NCBI GenBank assembly: GCA_001485295.1
Contig: BBOA01000001.1
Coordinates: forward strand, 310,001 to 374,000
Reading direction: 5' to 3'
DNA: 64,000 nt
From: Type-B symbiont of Plautia stali
Lineage (GTDB): Bacteria > Pseudomonadota > Gammaproteobacteria > Enterobacterales > Enterobacteriaceae
Each line of letters starts with the position of its first letter. Positions within the stretch are counted from its first letter, which is position 1. The notes beneath the pieces were generated by a model. The model did no database searches. It saw nothing but the letters and a program-made list of their open reading frames with translations, and had not been told where the DNA came from. Shown in pieces: positions 10,362-19,904 of this stretch. The position numbers were made by a program, and so were the translations under genes.

Positions 10362-12138
10362 AATGTTCCACGTTGGTCCGCCTTGCAGCTGCCAGCGGAT
10401 CAACGCTTCCACGTCCGCTAGCCTGCTGCTTTGCAGCTGATAGCGCGGCTGATAGTTCAGAGAGAATTCGTCGTACAGCACCTGCTCGACCCGCTGCGTC
10501 ATTTCGCGCTTGTGGTCGCGCGGGCTGGCTATATTGTTGACGTACCAGACTCAGCGATTGCGTTCCGCCGCGCGCTTCGTTCAGGGCGATGTCCGACATG
10601 CGCAGCAGCGCCTCAGGATGGCGCTGGCGTCCTGCGGCGCGCAGGCGATGCCGATGCTAGCCATCAGATAGTGCGGATGCTGGCCGGTGAAGATCGGCTG
10701 CTGTACCTCATGCAGCAGCCGGGTGCAGCAGTACGCCACCACTTCGGCGTCGCCCTCTTGCAACACTAACACGAAATCGCCGCCGCGCTGCAGCCGCTGC
10801 GTCATCTAATTCAGCACCTGATCGCCCTCCGCGTGGCTCCAGTGATCGTTGGGATGTTTAAACTGATCGAGATCGAGGCTGAAGATTGCCAGCGGCGGCT
10901 CCAGATGACGCGTTAGGAACTCCTACAGCTGAATGCGGTTGGACAGTCCGGTGATCGCGTCGTGCCGCGACAGGAACTGAATGCGCGCCTTCGCCTCCAT
11001 CTCTTGGGAAATATCCGACACCATGCCGCGAAAACCGGCACGGCGGCCGTTGTGCCAGGTGGTTTTTGCCATCAGATGGCCGATGCGGCGCTCGCCCTGC
11101 GCGCTCATAAACTGACAGCGCAGCGGCGCGGAAGAGCTGTTCTTCTCCTGATGCATCAGCCAAGCCACCAGTGAATGGCTGGGGTGCGTTAACAGGCGAT
11201 CGATATGCTCTCCCGTCCAGTCGGCGATCTGATGGCCGGTGAGACGATGGAAGCGGAAAGAGAGATAGATAAGCCGCCCGTTTTGTCGGTTTCCCAGATC
11301 CAGCCGGAGGCGGCCTCAGCCAGATCGCGAAAGCGCGCTTCGCTGTTCGCCAGCTCCCGCTGGCTGACCGTCAGGATCGCAAAGCGACGATCGGAGAGCA
11401 CGGCGTTATGCAGCGCCTGCTGGCTGACACGGCGTGTAATCGAGCCGGTAAGCAGTGCCAGCGCCGCCAGCAGCGTCAGCAGGCGCGTGCCGGGATCCTT
11501 CGCCTGCCAGCGCAGCACCACCGATTCGCCTTCTATCACGCCCAGCGTCATGCGCGGCTGCTGCAAAGCGTCTCTGTCGTTGACACGCAGCGCGCGCACG
11601 TCCAGCATCTTGCCCAGCGCCGCCAGTTTGGCTGGAGTGAAGAAGTTAATAAACAACAGCACCGACGGCGGCCCCGGCAAGCCGGGCAGGCCCGGCACTT
11701 TACCCATTGAGATGGGCGCGGCCACTACGATGACCAGCTGCTGCTTAATCTCGGCGTTGCGCGCCAGCGCCGCGTTATCCACCATGAATACGCCTTCGTA
11801 GTGATACTCTTTATAGAAACCCGGTCCCAGACTCTCTTCATCCTAGGCCCAGCCTCTTTGTTCAGCGTCACATGCAAGTTACGCCACGCTTCGCCCCAGA
11901 ACGCATAGTCGCGCACGTCCGTCAGGATCGTCTGCTGGCGCGCCTGCCATGCCTGACTCAGTAGCTGGCGATCGTGCGTCGTGGCGTCGCGATCCTAGCG
12001 CAGGGCGATGGCAATCACCATCAGCAGGGAGAACAGCAGCGAAAAGATGCGTAGGCTGCGGCGCGTAGTGCGCAGCGTGCGATGTTCAGCCCCCAGCGTA
12101 AACGGACGCGACGGCAATTCCGGTGGAACAAAAGTCAT
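10362..12138 (-). pseudogene. CHASE4-PAS-GGDEF-EAL cyclic-di-GMP protein, truncated and broken
   Basis: From ATG at 12138 the order is: one membrane helix (RIFSLLFSLLMVIAIAL), TAG, a CHASE4-like periplasmic domain, a second helix (LLTLLAALALL), a PAS-like segment (FRDLAEAASGWIWETD), then GGDEF (FLSRHDAITGLSNR, LDLDQF). The active-site loop reads RGGDFVLV instead of GGDEF, one codon short. The EAL domain is cut shortly after its first motif (EALIRW) at about 10385, where the I78 gene begins. At least three stops and several frameshifts make it non-functional. Confidence 0.8.
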
Positions 12139-12251
12139 CAGAGGCGCTCACAGCAAAGCGATAAAATGCGTTCGGGTGGCTTAGTGCCTGCGACCCAACA
12201 GGGATTGGGCACGTTGCTACTATGTGCTTTCGTTCAATGGCTGGGTCGCTT

Positions 12252-12817
12252 ATGAACACCAATTCCGACAGAGTGACGTTAACACTGTTTCCCAACTATA
12301 GCGTGCTGCATAACGACGGGCTTCTAGTGCCGGTGCTCTGTTTGTTTGAATTCGCGGCGATCTACCCGCTCTACCGCTTCTATGCCAGCGCCGCAACGAT
12401 CTGCCCTTGGGCGAGCTGCGCGTACGTCAGACGCTGCTGTTTACCGTCGGGCTGTTCGTGCTGATGGCGGCGCAGACACAGTTCCTACAGCCGGGAAGGC
12501 TGGCTAGTGGAGCATGCGCAACAGAGACGCAATTCAATGCTGATCCTGCTGCTGGTGCCGGTGTTTAAAGAGGTGCTGTTTCGCGGTTTCTGCTGCAGGG
12601 ATTTCTAATGTAGGTGCCGCGCAGCCGTTTCGCCTGTATGCTGCTGCCCTCGCTGCTTTTCTCCGTGATGCACACCCAGTATGTGTACTGGGAAACCCTA
12701 GTGGTGCTGACGCTCTTTTCGCTGCTGCTCTGCTATGCGCGGGTGCGCAGCAACAGCCTAGCGCTGTCGATTTTTCTGCATACGCTTAATAATCTTATCG
12801 CCCTACTGCCCGCCTAG
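12252..12817 (+). pseudogene. CPBP-family intramembrane protease, broken
   Basis: Segments LLFTVGLFVLMAAQTQFLQP, VPVFKEVLFRGFLLQGFL, then TAG, and SRFACMLLPSLLFSVMHTQY, LSIFLHTLNNLIALLPA form a CPBP (CAAX-type) protease. The first catalytic Glu pair (EExxxR) reads KEVLFR, so one Glu is lost. The His motifs FSVMH and FLHTLNN remain. At least three frame changes and one TAG are present. Confidence 0.75.
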
Positions 12818-12947
12818 TTTTTCTCATGAGGCCTTTTAACGCTCGGGCTGATAATGCCGTGACGACACCTTTGTCTATACTGGATCGTAAAAAAGGACCA
12901 TAAGCATCACAGTCCGTACCAACGAGAACGTGTAAAGGAGTCGAGCC

Positions 12948-13118
12948 ATGTTGATTGGATTTGTGTTGTTAGTGAGCGCCTGCGGCCACGATGCCTGCGA
13001 TGCCCTGCCGGTATCGGAGCGGATTTACCCGACGAAAGCGGCCTGTGAAACCATGGCGGATCGTATTCGTAAAGTCCGACCCGGCGTAGTCTTGCTGTGC
13101 GGCGAAGTCCATCGTTAA
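12948..13118 (+). CDS. small Cys-containing putative lipoprotein/exported protein
   Basis: A 56-residue open frame with AAAGGAG seven bases before the ATG. The N-terminus MLIGFVLLVSACGHDAC looks like a short lipoprotein signal (LVSAC) or signal anchor, followed by a basic, Cys-containing tail (ETMADRIRKV, VVLLCGE). The overall pattern (short hydrophobic start, spaced Cys, KAACETMA) recalls DUF1482-type small proteins, but I cannot confirm the family. It is uninterrupted while both neighbours are broken. Confidence 0.55.
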   Translation: MLIGFVLLVSACGHDACDALPVSERIYPTKAACETMADRIRKVRPGVVLLCGEVHR

Positions 13119-13228
13119 TCAGACCTGTTAACGCTATCGGGTAAAAAAAGAGGTGGATTTAACGTTGCAGCCTGACGCATCAGCGTTCAAAATATAAGCT
13201 GTTTTAAACTATTATCGTTGTGATCACC

Positions 13229-13473
13229 ATGAAAATACCACACCCCCGTCGTCCGACTGGACGCTGGGTTTATTTTACTTATTGTATGGCAGTATTCTCT
13301 ATCCCTGTCTGGTGCGCTGGGAGTGGGAGAGCGGCTACGGCGGCTGGCTGCCGTTTTACTATTCGCCGACCTTTGAATTTGTCGCCGGCGATCCGGGCAA
13401 AGCGTATCACATCGCCCGCAGCGACGTGCGCGCTAAACGGCGCGAGGAGGAGCGTGAATATGAATATGTGTGA
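13229..13473 (+). pseudogene. small membrane protein, single frameshift
   Basis: From ATG at 13229 the frame reads MKIPHPR; one base away it reads SSDWTLGLFYLLYGSILYPC, then WLPFYYSPTFEFVAGDP and AKRREEEREYEYV. One C seems to be missing from a CCCCC run near 13250, after which about 75 residues are open. I do not recognise the family. Confidence 0.45.
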
Positions 13474-13479
13474 GGCAAC

Positions 13480-13699
13480 TCAGTAGGAGACCCACAGCAG
13501 CCAAGAAGAGGTCAGCAAAAAGTGAATCAGCGCCAGTATCACCGTCACTAATACGCCCCGATTGTGGTGGCAAATCTACACCTTTAGTAGGCCCATATCA
13601 TCGCCGCCCAGCGGATCAGCGTTAACGCGCCGGAAACACAGAACAGAGCAACGCTAGCACCATTTTCCAGTTTCGTTTCGCCGGTAGATATTTCGCCAC
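13480..13699 (-). pseudogene. small inner-membrane protein, broken
   Basis: A strong GGAGGAGGG site precedes GTG at 13699, giving AKYLPAKRNWKMVLALLC, then hydrophobic pieces in other frames (TLIRWAAMIWAY; VLVTVILALIHFLLTSSWLL) and a stop at 13480. Family not recognised. Confidence 0.4.
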
Positions 13700-13725
13700 G
13701 TTTCCCTCCTCCTACAGAAAGAAAA

Positions 13726-13745
13726 GATGCGCCCCAAGGCGCATC
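13726..13745. terminator. hairpin between osmC and the neighbouring small gene
   Basis: GATGCGCC, CCAA, GGCGCATC: eight perfect pairs followed by AT-poor sequence; an A-run precedes it, suiting transcription from the right. Confidence 0.45.
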
Positions 13746-13813
13746 CAGTGCGGTTTGCAGGAACCGATATCAGCCAGCATAGCGCGGCCGCCGTTTCAGA
13801 GCGACCTGCTGGA

Positions 13814-14088
13814 TCAATTATTCAGGGTATAGTCGAGCGTGATCTGGGCATCCAGTATCTAAGGCTTTAGCCTTCTGGATAATTTCGTCGAAGGCCGTGG
13901 TGTCGATGATCTCCGGCTTATGCCCTGCGTTGCCCAGCATCAGCGACAGCGCCATCACCATGGAGAAACAGGCGGCGTGCGCTGCGCCGATCAGCTCTTC
14001 CGTGTTGGTTGCCTCGCGCCTTCGAAACGGGTGTTGAAGCCGAAAAGGGTCTGGCTCAGTGCGCCGATCCTTTCTTATAAATAGTCAT
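13814..14088 (-). pseudogene. osmC: OsmC peroxiredoxin-like protein, two internal deletions
   Basis: OsmC detoxifies organic hydroperoxides. A strong AGGAGG precedes ATG at 14088; MTIYKKGSAH jumps to ALSQTLFGFNTRFEGARG, continues AAHAACFSM and LSLMLGNAGHKPEII, then jumps to FDEIIQKAKAL and ends LDYTLN. Two internal stretches, including the one with the second catalytic Cys, are missing, and frames disagree. The first peroxidatic Cys (AACFSM) is still visible. Confidence 0.8.
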
Positions 14089-14139
14089 TGCATTCCTCCT
14101 GTTGATGGACAGTGAGTAAGTATAGAAAAGGCTCAGCTG

Positions 14140-14828
14140 ACGGCACGCGGACGCGGCGCGTCTGCTGCGCTATTGAGCAACGCACCGACCTCGACCAGCG
14201 CGCCGCGCGTAATGTCACTGATGCTGGCGTCGCCGAGCGCGATCATGTGCACCACCTCCAGCCCGTTGCGAATGCCGCTGTCGGCGAGGATAGTAATACC
14301 GCATCGGCGATGGCGGGCAGCGCGCGCTGAAGAGAGCTCGCCGTCCAGCTAGCAGCCGCCGTGGTTCGACACCACGATGCCGTAAGCGCCGAAAAGCACC
14401 GCGGCGCGCGCGTCCTCGGGGTCGAGAATGCCTTTGATCACCATCAGACCGTCCCAGAATTCGCAGCTCCATTCTAGATCGCGCCAAGCGATAGAGGGGT
14501 CGAAATTCTTCGCCAGCCAGCCGATGTAATCCTCTAGCCCGGTCGGTTTGCCGAGATCGTGCGAATGACCATGCAGGCCGACGTCCTAGGCCTACTACGG
14601 ATGGGACGCCGCCTGCACCTCGCCGCATCGCACGTAAATGCCGCACAGGCCGACCGGCGCCACCGGCATCGCTAGGGTCTCGTCGAACAGCCGGGTTTGC
14701 AGGCTCAGCTCGGACATATTCTTCAGCACGCGCTGACGCAGCGCCACGTCGGCGAGATCTTCGCCGTTGTGCCGCAGCGTGCGTTCGCTGTAAGCGCCAC
14801 CGTCGATGTAGTGAAAGAGAAACGGCGG
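14140..14828 (-). pseudogene. lldD: L-lactate dehydrogenase (FMN), 5'-truncated and internally deleted
   Basis: Readable parts are [54 protein letters not shown], then a jump to [42 protein letters not shown] and [10 protein letters not shown]. LldD oxidises L-lactate at the membrane. About 75-90 residues are missing mid-gene, the first 20 or so are cut off at about 14828 by the dbpA fusion, and the motif SNHGGRQLDG reads SNHGGC*LDG with TAG. Confidence 0.85.
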
Positions 14829-15064
14829 CGATGATGACGCTCTGCATCGACGGCGGGCGCAAGGTTAAAATCCGCCCCGGCAATATTCTCGTATTCTCGG
14901 CGCCCTTACCGGCGAAGTGGGCATGCGCGCCGATCACATCGGCAAAATCAATATTACCCCTACCCATGCGTACGTCGCTGCCGTAGCAGACTAAGCCAAA
15001 GCGGCGCTGGTGAAGCTGAAACAGGGCAAAATGAAGGGTAAAAGCGTGCAGGCGACTTGCTGAA
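14829..15064 (+). pseudogene. dbpA: ATP-dependent RNA helicase DbpA, C-terminal fragment
   Basis: [19 protein letters not shown], then (other frame) ALTGEVGMRADHIGKINITP and HAYVAVAD, is the RNA-recognition domain that gives DbpA its 23S rRNA hairpin-92 specificity. The helicase core is absent; the fragment starts exactly at the truncated end of lldD. A stop and a frameshift lie within it. Confidence 0.8.
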
Positions 15065-15094
15065 GGATTAACCACTAGCGATTAAGACGTAAAG

Positions 15095-15121
15095 CGGCCC
15101 GTGCCGGAAAAGCGCGGGCCG
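15095..15121. terminator. hairpin between dbpA tail and the ygiW-like gene
   Basis: CGGCCCG, 13-base loop, CGGGCCG between two convergent genes. Confidence 0.45.
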
Positions 15122-15153
15122 AATAGAAGGGTAACCGTGCGACGCGCCTGCCG

Positions 15154-15543
15154 TTACAGCTTTTCAATCTGCGTGACGTGCAGCACCGTCTGCTCTCCCT
15201 TGCCATGCACGCGGCCGCTGACGCGCACCTGCTCGTCCGCTTTATAGGTCTTGCCGACGAAGGTTTTGCTCGGCGCGATAATGGTGATCGTGCCGGTGCT
15301 GTCGCGGAACTGGTAGTTATCGCCCTGCAGTTTTTTCAGAATATAGCCTTCAAGTGTGACGTAACCGTCCTGACGAAAATCGCGGATCTGGTTGATATGG
15401 GTCTGACCGGTATCTTCCGACCCTTTGTAACCGGCATCCTGTTTTTCCTGCGGCGGCGTAGCCCCAGCTTCAAAACCGCCCTTTTCGGCCAGCGCCGGTA
15501 AACTCAACAACGCCAACAGCGTAAACGTCATGACTTTTCTCAT
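15154..15543 (-). CDS. YgiW/YdeI-family periplasmic OB-fold (BOF) protein
   Basis: A 129-residue secreted protein. A typical signal peptide (MRKVMTFTLLALLSLPALAE) precedes a BOF domain with DGYVTLEGYILKKL, NYQFRDSTGTITIIAP and VRVSGRVHGKG. Family members (YgiW, YdeI, VisP) bind small ligands or support stress tolerance in the periplasm. The start at 15543 is supported by AAAGGAG. It is uninterrupted, in the middle of a block of pseudogenes, suggesting continued selection. Confidence 0.85.
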   Translation of the reverse strand: MRKVMTFTLLALLSLPALAEKGGFEAGATPPQEKQDAGYKGSEDTGQTHINQIRDFRQDGYVTLEGYILKKLQGDNYQFRDSTGTITIIAPSKTFVGKTYKADEQVRVSGRVHGKGEQTVLHVTQIEKL

Positions 15544-15729
15544 GGTGCACTCCTTTAGTAAAATTTTACCGTTGTGACCTGATAAGCTTGGCACAAGAAT
15601 CGCTAACCGCCTGTTCGATCAATTTTTCGCCTCTCACTCTCACTTTTTATCCCGCCGTGCCGATAACTTTATTATCACCCACTTTCGCCGCGCCACGCGC
15701 GGCTGCAAGGCTGCAAGGCAGAGCCTACT

Positions 15730-16360
15730 ATGGATAATTTTCAAAAAGAGATAGATGAAAGAGCAAATCCGGCGTTATCGAACTGCTTTGAACTGCTGCT
15801 GTTCCGTCTAGGCACCGATCAGGCAAAGGGAAAATCGGAGCTGTTCGGCATTAACGTCTTTAAGCTGCGAGAGATCGTGCCGATGCAACCGATCACCCGA
15901 GCCGCGGGCATGCGTTCGCCGCTGCTCGGCATGACCAATATTTATTCGCGGCCAGTTTATTCCGGTGATCGATCTGCCGGCGGTAATGGGCTGTTCGCCG
16001 GAAACTGGTCCGAACCTGCTGCTGGTCACCGAGTATGCGCGCAATACCTAAGCGTTCGCCGCGGAGTCGGAAGATCAAAGAGATGAACGACGTGGCGCAG
16101 GCAGCGGGGGAGTCGATTCATGACAAGATTGCGCTGGTGCTGACCGATCTTGAAATGTCGGAGAGGACGGCTTTACACTGACGCGCAATATCAAGCGCGA
16201 AGAGGCGCTGAAGCGCATTCCGGTGGTGATCCACTCCTCGCTCTGCGGCAGCGCCAACGAAGATCACGTGCGTAAAGTCGACGCAGACGGCTACATCACC
16301 AAGTTCGAAATCAACGAGCTCTCTTCCGTGATCCACAGCGTGCTGGAAAACGCGCCCTGA
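15730..16360 (+). pseudogene. cheV: chemotaxis scaffold CheV (CheW-REC), broken
   Basis: The CheW-like half is readable (NCFELLLFRLGTDQAKGKSE, FGINVFKLREIVPMQPI, RSPLLGMTNI). The chain then passes through frameshifts and a TAG (EYARNT*AF) and loses the linker and the first part of the receiver domain. It resumes DKIALVLTDLEM, FTLTRNIKRE, PVVIHSS and NEDHVRKVDADGYITKFEI. CheV couples chemoreceptors to CheA; its loss fits the decayed receptor next door. Confidence 0.9.
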
Positions 16361-16573
16361 CCCCTTCTGAGCACGCGTCGCCCGTCGCGTGCTCATCTCT
16401 TTTTTCGCTCTTTTCTTCTCTTTTTCTCCCTAATAGCTTGCGGCTTAATAGCGTCATTTCAATCGCTTAGCTAGATTAATCAGAGAATGGTTTAACGGCT
16501 CACGACCTGTTATTCGGCTAATCTATTCTGCCTGACGCACGGTTTTCGCTGCCCGATGATGCCAAGAAAAAAT

Positions 16574-16600
16574 TAAAGTCAAAACAGAAATATCCGATAA
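16574..16600 (+). promoter_or_regulatory. sigma-28 (FliA) promoter
   Basis: TAAAGTCA, an 11-base spacer, then TCCGATAA: close to the class-3 flagellar consensus TAAAGTTT-N11-GCCGATAA. It faces the methyl-accepting chemotaxis gene that starts at 16724. It looks usable although the gene behind it is destroyed. Confidence 0.75.
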
Positions 16601-16605
16601 CCAGT

Positions 16606-16654
16606 GTGCCGGCTCTCATGTCGAGACGCGTCTGGCAGCATGAGAGTTCGGCAC
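16606..16654 (+). repeat. leader hairpin at the expected transcript start
   Basis: GTGCCGGCTCTCATG pairs with CATGAGAGTTCGGCAC around an 18-base loop. Its left arm begins about six bases after the sigma-28 -10 element, so the mRNA would start with this stem-loop. There is no U-run, so it is more likely a 5' stabiliser or relic than a terminator. Confidence 0.5.
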
Positions 16655-16723
16655 AGACTGATTATAAACAGGCGTACTTAACTATCGCAGCGGAACGTTT
16701 TATGCCATCGCGGGGAGAACAGT

Positions 16724-17607
16724 GATGTGGAGTTTAAAAAATATGTATGAAGGTCGGTGCTTAGCTCGTAAATCGTCATTTACAGCCGCGATGAAACCGG
16801 CGTACTGATGTGCGCACTGCATCAGATGAACGACAATCTGCTGAGCATCGTCACCAAAGGGCGCACTGGCTCCGATACTATCGCCGTCGCCTCAAACTAG
16901 ATCTCTAGCGGCAACCTCAATCTCTCCACGCGTACCGAGAAGCAGGCCAGCTCGCTGGAAGAGACCCCGCCTCGGCGGTAGAGCAGATGACCTCGACCGT
17001 GAAGCACAAGTGCGCGAAGCGAATTAGTTGGTGGCGAACACCTCAGCCGTGGCGCGTGAAGGCGGCGAAGTGATGGAACAGGTGATTGATAAGATGCAGG
17101 CCATCGCGCTGTCGTCGAAGAAAATCTTCGATATTATCAGCGTGATCGACTCTATCGCCTTCCAGACCAATATCCTGTCGCTTAACGCTGCCGTCGACGC
17201 AGCGCGCGCGGGCGAACAGGGACACGGCTTCGCCGTGGTGGCGAGCGAAGTGCGCAACCTGGCGCAGCGCTCGGCGTCAGCGGCGAAAGAGATCAAGCAG
17301 CTGATTAAAGATTCCGTCGCGAAAGTAGATGAAGGCAGCAGACTGGTTTCGCATGCCTGCTCCACTATCGGCGAAGTGGTCAACAGCGTGAAGAGCGTGG
17401 TAGGCATTATGAGCGAAATCACCATTGCTAGTAGCGAACAGAGCACCGGCATCAGCAAGATCAATATGGTGATTACCCAGATGGAAGCGGAGCGCCGCGT
17501 TGGTGCAGGAAGCCTCAGCTGTCTCGCAGGCCCTCCAGAATCAAGCGGAGCGTATGGCGCAGGCGATGAGCGTATTTAAAACCAGCGTGCTGCATCCGGC
17601 GCAATAA
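16724..17607 (+). pseudogene. methyl-accepting chemotaxis protein, sensor deleted
   Basis: After GGGAGA and ATG at 16724 the chain reads MWSLKNMYEG and then stops. The periplasmic sensor and both membrane helices (about 250-300 residues) are missing. The signalling domain follows with stops and frameshifts; its highly conserved hairpin tip is readable in a 183-codon frame (17028-17579): [40 protein letters not shown]. The last 35 residues ([20 protein letters not shown]) are in another frame. Confidence 0.9.
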
Positions 17608-17620
17608 GCCAGTGAGCATC

Positions 17621-17643
17621 GGGCGGCCTGATGCAGGCCGCCC
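17621..17643 (+). terminator. hairpin after the chemoreceptor remnant
   Basis: GGGCGGCCTG, ATG, CAGGCCGCCC: ten perfect pairs with a three-base loop, just after the stop codon. Confidence 0.6.
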
Positions 17644-17770
17644 GATGAGATTAACGCAGGTAAACCATAGAAACGAAAAACCCAGTCGTGTGTTGCGAAG
17701 CACATCTATTAAAAAACACGCGCCTTATACAGGGCGTAAAGATAGGAATAAGCCGTAAAGCTGTTGAAAT

Positions 17771-18717
17771 TTAAATGATATATTTCAGCTTTTCGTTACG
17801 GTTCAGTAGGATAAAAATCCCTTTCGAATATGTGCCACGCTTAATCTCGCTGGTCTCACGCGAAATTTTATTGTGCGTAAAGGAGTCGTGATACATCGAG
17901 GTGACGATCTGCATATCCAACGCCAGCACACGCTTTAACACCCCCTTTAAGGAAATAGTCGAGACGCGGTGCGGAATTTACGCATGATGGTGTCATGAAG
18001 CCCGGTCAGGAACTGCTTGCGCGTCTTCAGCTCGTTGTACTGCACGCGCTTTTTTGACAGCGAGTCCATCACGTTTTTGTAATGATAGGCGGGGCTGTCG
18101 ATCACCTGACAATTAGCGATACTGTTAAAATATTTAAGGTTGAACAGCAGATCCTCGCTCATGGAAATCCCTTCGAGGAAATGTAGGCCGTTCGCCTTAA
18201 TGACGCATCGGCTGTAACACTTGTTATGCAGATAACCGATATTATCGCTCATCTCCAGTTCACCCAGTAGATAAGGCATCTCCTGCGCGACAAAATAGCC
18301 ATTTTACGGATGCTGCCGATACGATTGTCTAGCAGATTGCCGACAATTAGATCTACCGGTTTGTCGTGACTGTTCTCCAGCGCCTGCGCAAAACTGGCGA
18401 GAAAATGTTCTTCTAACCTGTCATCAGCGTCGAGGAAAATAATAAAATCCCCTTGCGCCTGTTTCAGCGCGCCATTACGCGCCGCGCTAACGCCGCTATT
18501 CGGCTGATAAATCAACTATATAGTCTGCTGATAGCTAAACCACTCCAGCAACGCTGGCTGTGCCGTCGGTGCTACTGTCGTTAACCACAATAACTTCAAC
18601 TTCATACTCGTCGCAGGTCTGCTGCAGCACGCTGACTAAAGTTCTTCTCAGCTTTTTTTGCGAACTCCACGCGGGAATAATAATGCTGAACAATGCTGAA
18701 CTTTGGTGTTAGAATCA
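17771..18717 (-). pseudogene. family-2 glycosyltransferase, broken
   Basis: The GT-A signature is present: QPNSGVSAARNGALKQAQGD, FIIFLDADDRLEEHFL, with the DxD-type DADD. Then a frame change leads to MPYLLGELEMSDNIGYLHNK and EDLLFNLKYFNSI. The N-terminal strand after ATG at 18717 carries a 10-bp tandem duplication (near 18682-18702) and frame changes; a TAA at 17771 ends the gene. It is the last gene of a surface-polysaccharide cluster transcribed leftward. Confidence 0.8.
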
Positions 18718-18720
18718 TTT

Positions 18721-19881
18721 TTAATTCCTCTTAACTATCTGAGGGTTTTGGCGTCGTTTAATAAGAACCATATTTTTTAGGACTGAAAAAGAGCGATGTA
18801 TGGTCAACATCGGCTGAGCGGCAAAAAAGTAATTCAGCAGTGTAAAAGAGAGCAGCTTGGTCAAAATAACGCTAAAGGCTACGCCGGTCAGCCCATAGAG
18901 CGGTACCAGCACGGCGGAAGAAACCAAGCAAATCAGCAGCACGAAAAAGGTCTTTTTCACCAGCACGAAAAAGGTCTTTTTCACCAGATAGCCGTAACTG
19001 TTGTATTTGATGATAAAGCGATCCATCACGCTGCTGAGCAGACCGAACGCGCGCCTAGGCAGAGCCAGGCAGTGAGCGCCACCGCGGCCTGATAGGCCGA
19101 AATAGATAACAGGCAGCGCCAGCAGCGCGTTGTGCAAAAAGACCTAGGCGTCGGAGAGCGTTAAGGCCACTGAAAAGACGCCGGCCTCTTTAACGCCCAA
19201 GAAGTAGCTGACCCTGAACTGGTTAAGTCGCGTGTAGAGCGCCCCGGCGATAACCGAAAAGATCAGCGCGCCGCCGGAGGCGAGCATATAACGCGGATAG
19301 GCCTTCAGCTGTTTGCGGCTCAGCGCGCGCATCGTCTCTTCATATCATAGCACGGCGGAACAGCGCCAGCTTGATGACGAACGGAATAAAGGTCGCCAGC
19401 AAGATCGGCAGCGCCAGCCAGGCAGGATCCAGCTCGAACCAGGAGATAGCAAAGCGGATGAAGAGGCTGACTATCAGGCCGCTCGCGTTGGCGATGATGT
19501 TCAGCTTCGCCTCGTTAAAGACGTTGACCAGATAGATGGCGGAGAACAGGCAGGCGATGGCGGCGGCGATAATAAAAATCTGCGCCTGCGACGTCATCTC
19601 TTCGCGCATAATCGCCATGCCCGCCGACGTCAGCAGGAGAAGAGAGCATCAGCTTAATACCGGAGTGTTTATTCTGCGACAGTCGTTTCAGCAGAATAAC
19701 GTCGCTGCCCATATAGGTTACCGTCTGTAAAAACTGAAACACCAGCAGCGAGAGGGAAATAATGCCGAAGGTGGTTGGCCCGACATATTTCGCCACGAAA
19801 GAGGTAACGAATATCAGGCCAAAGACCGCGATGATTTTCTCCGCGATCATCCACAGGGGATTTTTTTAGTTTTTCTTTCAT
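18721..19881 (-). pseudogene. Wzx-type polysaccharide flippase, broken
   Basis: Hydrophobic segments of a polysaccharide-exporter (MATE/PST) protein can be followed from ATG at 19881: MIAEKIIAVFGLIFVTSFVA, KYVGPTTFGIISLSLLVFQF, GSDVILLKRLSQ, then in other frames IACLFSAIYLVNVFNE, GVKEAGVFSVALTLSDA*VF (a Trp as TAG), LICLVSSAVLVPLYGLTGVA. A perfect 24-bp tandem duplication (18937-18984) inserts eight residues (VKKTFFVL twice) in frame. It ends where the next glycosyltransferase begins. Confidence 0.8.
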
Positions 19882-19904
19882 AAGAATGCTCCGCGTGCCG
19901 TGCT

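Larger units (their letters stand above)
16361..16723. other. intergenic region holding the chemoreceptor promoter and leader hairpin
   Basis: No protein-coding signal. It contains a sigma-28 promoter (16574-16600) and a long imperfect hairpin (16606-16654), listed separately. Confidence 0.6.
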
